36,648 nt of DNA. It comes from an uncultured Clostridia bacterium. GTDB lineage: Bacteria; Bacillota; Clostridia; TANB77; CAG-508. How positions within the stretch are numbered: the stretch's first letter is position 1; each line of letters opens with the position of its first letter. Below, in pieces: positions 34,866-36,648 of the stretch. The stretch covers positions 1 to 36,648 of the forward strand of contig CALXVN010000004.1 of the NCBI GenBank assembly GCA_944392085.1, written 5' to 3'. A program made the position numbers and the translations under genes. A model generated the notes under the pieces. It was not told where the DNA came from and ran no database searches. It was given only the letters and a program-made list of their open reading frames with translations.

Positions 34866-36503
34866 ATGAAAAAATTAAAAAAAGTAAGCTTTACAAAAAA
34901 TATAATTACATTACTTATAGCACATATATTTATTAAGATTCTAGGATTAATTAATAAGATATATTTAACTAATCGAAAAGGATTTGGAGATGAAGGAAAT
35001 GCTATATATTCTAGTGCATTTCAAATATATGCATTATTTCTTACAATAACATCAATAGGAATACCAAATGCAGTATCAAAATTAGTTTCAGAAAAATTGG
35101 CAATAGGAGACACAAAAGGTGCACATAAAATTTTTAAAATTACTATTATAGTATTTGGTACTTTAGGCTTTGTAGTATCAGTACTTGTTTTTAAATTTGC
35201 TAATATAATAGCTATTAATTGGATTCAAATACCAGAAGCTGAACTTAGTTTATTAGCACTATCTCCATCTATATTTTTTATATCTATTACATCTGTAATA
35301 AAAGGATATTTTAATGGTAGAGAAAATTTAAGTGTAGGAGCAAACTCACAAACTATAGAACAAATTTTTAGAACGATTATTACAATTATTCTAATAGAAT
35401 TTATTGCTAAAACTACAGGATTAGATACAAAAATTATGGCTGCAGGAGCAGCTGTTGCCAGTACTTTAGCGGAAATGAGTTGTTTTGTTTACTTATGTAG
35501 ATATTATAAAACTGTTCAAAAAGAGATTGCAAATGAAATAAAATTAAGTGTAAATTATAAATATATTGGAAGAAGAAAAACAATAAAAGAAATATTATTT
35601 GTATCTATACCTATGTCAATAGCACCTATTATTGGAGGAATAAATAAGAATATTGATTCAATGACAATTGTAAGAAATCTAAAAAAATTTATGTCAGAAA
35701 CAGATGCAAAACTTCAATATGGTATACTAAGTGGAAAAATAGAAACATTAGTAGCATTTCCGCTATCATTTAATGCAGCTTTTACAAGTACATTAATTCC
35801 AATAGTATCATCTGCAAAAGCAAGTAGAAATTTCAAAGAAGCTAAAAGAAAAATTGAATTTTCTATATTGATATCGCTTTTAATTGGTCTTCCATGTACA
35901 ATTGGTATGATAGTTTTAGCAAATCCAATATTAAAACTATTGTTTCCAAATCAACCATCTGGTGCATTATTATTACAAATAAGTTCAATATCCATAACTT
36001 TTATTATGATTAATCAAAATATAAGTGCAGTTCTACATGGACTTGGTAAGACAATAATTCCAGCACTTGTTTTATTTTTAGGTTCAATAATAAAATTAAT
36101 TTTAAATAATGTATTAGTATCAATTAATCCAAATGAATTTATATTAGGAGGAGCATCAGGAGCTGCAATAGGAACTGTTATATGTAATGTAGTTACATTT
36201 TTAATTTCAAATTATATATTAAAGAAAAATATTAATATAAATATAATGCTAACAAAAATAGTAAAAGTAATAACTGCTACAATTATGATGACTGTGATTA
36301 TGATTTTTACATATAAAAATTTAATATGTATAATATCAGAAAAGTTGTGTATAATACTAACAATATTAGTATCTATCATTGCATATATAATATTGATATT
36401 AATCTTAAAAATATTCTCAAAACAAGAAATAGGATTATTACCATTTGGAGAAAATATTTACAAAATTTTAGTAAAGTTAAAGATATATAGAGAAAATATG
36501 TGA
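34866..36503 (+). CDS. SpoVB/MurJ-like lipid flippase (polysaccharide transporter family)
   Basis: Integral membrane protein of the MOP superfamily, probably flipping lipid-linked cell-wall or polysaccharide precursors. The 545-aa protein has about 14 predicted hydrophobic segments from residue 10 to 520. Seen: ILGLINKIYLTNRKGFGDEGNAIYSSAFQIY near the N-terminus, GIPNAVSKLVSEKLA, GYFNGRENLSVGANSQTIEQIFR and QNISAVLHGLGKTIIPA, all typical of SpoVB/YabM-type proteins. The ATG has no strong ribosome binding site. The HU gene follows, as in Clostridia where spoVB-like genes precede mazG and hup; mazG is missing here. SpoVB proper, YabM or MurJ cannot be told apart by eye. Confidence 0.9.
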   Translation: MKKLKKVSFTKNIITLLIAHIFIKILGLINKIYLTNRKGFGDEGNAIYSSAFQIYALFLTITSIGIPNAVSKLVSEKLAIGDTKGAHKIFKITIIVFGTLGFVVSVLVFKFANIIAINWIQIPEAELSLLALSPSIFFISITSVIKGYFNGRENLSVGANSQTIEQIFRTIITIILIEFIAKTTGLDTKIMAAGAAVASTLAEMSCFVYLCRYYKTVQKEIANEIKLSVNYKYIGRRKTIKEILFVSIPMSIAPIIGGINKNIDSMTIVRNLKKFMSETDAKLQYGILSGKIETLVAFPLSFNAAFTSTLIPIVSSAKASRNFKEAKRKIEFSILISLLIGLPCTIGMIVLANPILKLLFPNQPSGALLLQISSISITFIMINQNISAVLHGLGKTIIPALVLFLGSIIKLILNNVLVSINPNEFILGGASGAAIGTVICNVVTFLISNYILKKNININIMLTKIVKVITATIMMTVIMIFTYKNLICIISEKLCIILTILVSIIAYIILILILKIFSKQEIGLLPFGENIYKILVKLKIYRENM

Positions 36504-36607
36504 TTTTATGCAAAAAAAAGAAGGATTTTATTGAAGTTTGGAGAATAATCATAATAGTAGATAGCGTTTAAAGTCTACATATGAAAATCTTATAGGAGGT
36601 AATGAAA

Positions 36608-36648
36608 ATGAACAAATCAGAATTAATCGCAGCTATCGCAGCTAAAAC
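36608..36648 (+). CDS. hup: DNA-binding protein HU, 3'-truncated by window edge
   Basis: Only 13 codons are visible: MNKSELIAAIAAK, the characteristic start of HU proteins, followed by two bases. HU is a small histone-like dimer that bends DNA. GGAGG at 36595-36599 is too close to an ATG at 36602 but well spaced for the ATG at 36608. It lies 104 bases after the flippase gene. Confidence 0.88.
   Translation, partial: MNKSELIAAIAAK

Overview
The window is about 36.6 kb of AT-rich DNA from a low-GC, Gram-positive-type anaerobe, most likely an uncultured member of the Clostridia. The evidence is strong AGGAGG-type ribosome binding sites, heavy AGA/GGA/ATA codon use, pyruvate formate-lyase, rubrerythrin, a three-subunit NAD-linked [FeFe]-hydrogenase, FeoA/FeoB, and Firmicutes gene orders (dnaG-rpoD, era-yqzL-recO, a SpoVB-like flippase followed by HU). 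I see no rRNA, tRNA, CRISPR array, integrase or transposase.

Layout. 1-3.0 kb: 3' part of dnaK, then dnaJ. 3.2-4.4 kb: a small Cys-rich membrane protein and a membrane-anchored protein of unknown function. 4.5-7.6 kb (minus): pflB-pflA. 7.8-8.9 kb: a divergent XRE regulator and a minimal biotin ligase. 9.0-9.5 kb: an 11-residue-repeat coiled-coil protein. 9.5-9.7 kb: a compact series of perfect hairpins that looks like a structured RNA. 9.7-10.2 kb (minus): rubrerythrin with a PerR-like operator. 10.4-12.5 kb: feoB. 12.6-13.9 kb (minus): Sua5/YwlC and FeoA. 14.1-20.5 kb: dut, carD, dnaG, rpoD, a hypothetical gene and mtaB. 20.6-22.8 kb (minus): mutS2. 23.0-27.4 kb: hydrogenase genes. 27.6-29.5 kb: era, yqzL, recO. 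29.7-32.5 kb: two glycosyltransferases and an acetyltransferase. 32.5-34.3 kb: pth and rng. The end holds a small Tyr-rich protein, a SpoVB/MurJ-like flippase and the start of an HU gene.

The main finding is a recoding pattern. Four otherwise intact conserved genes (feoB three times; mtaB, hydA and recO once each) carry one extra base. In all six cases the extra base is a C directly before a Gly GGA/GGT codon, so an in-frame CGG sits exactly where the ribosome must move +1. Reading all genes by eye (about 10,800 codons), I found no other in-frame CGG, although CGG is common in other phases and CGT, CGC and CGA are used for Arg. Skipping the C restores full-length proteins (717, 441, 579 and 243 aa) with conserved Gly residues. 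The simplest reading is that CGG is an unassigned codon that triggers +1 frameshifting, or that CGGN is decoded as a four-base Gly codon. Random mutation or sequencing error would not respect codon phase.

Secondary observations are a dispersed palindrome family (four copies), one copy of which supplies -35 boxes for the divergent feoA and dut promoters, and a MITE-like element with terminal inverted repeats and two diverged relatives.
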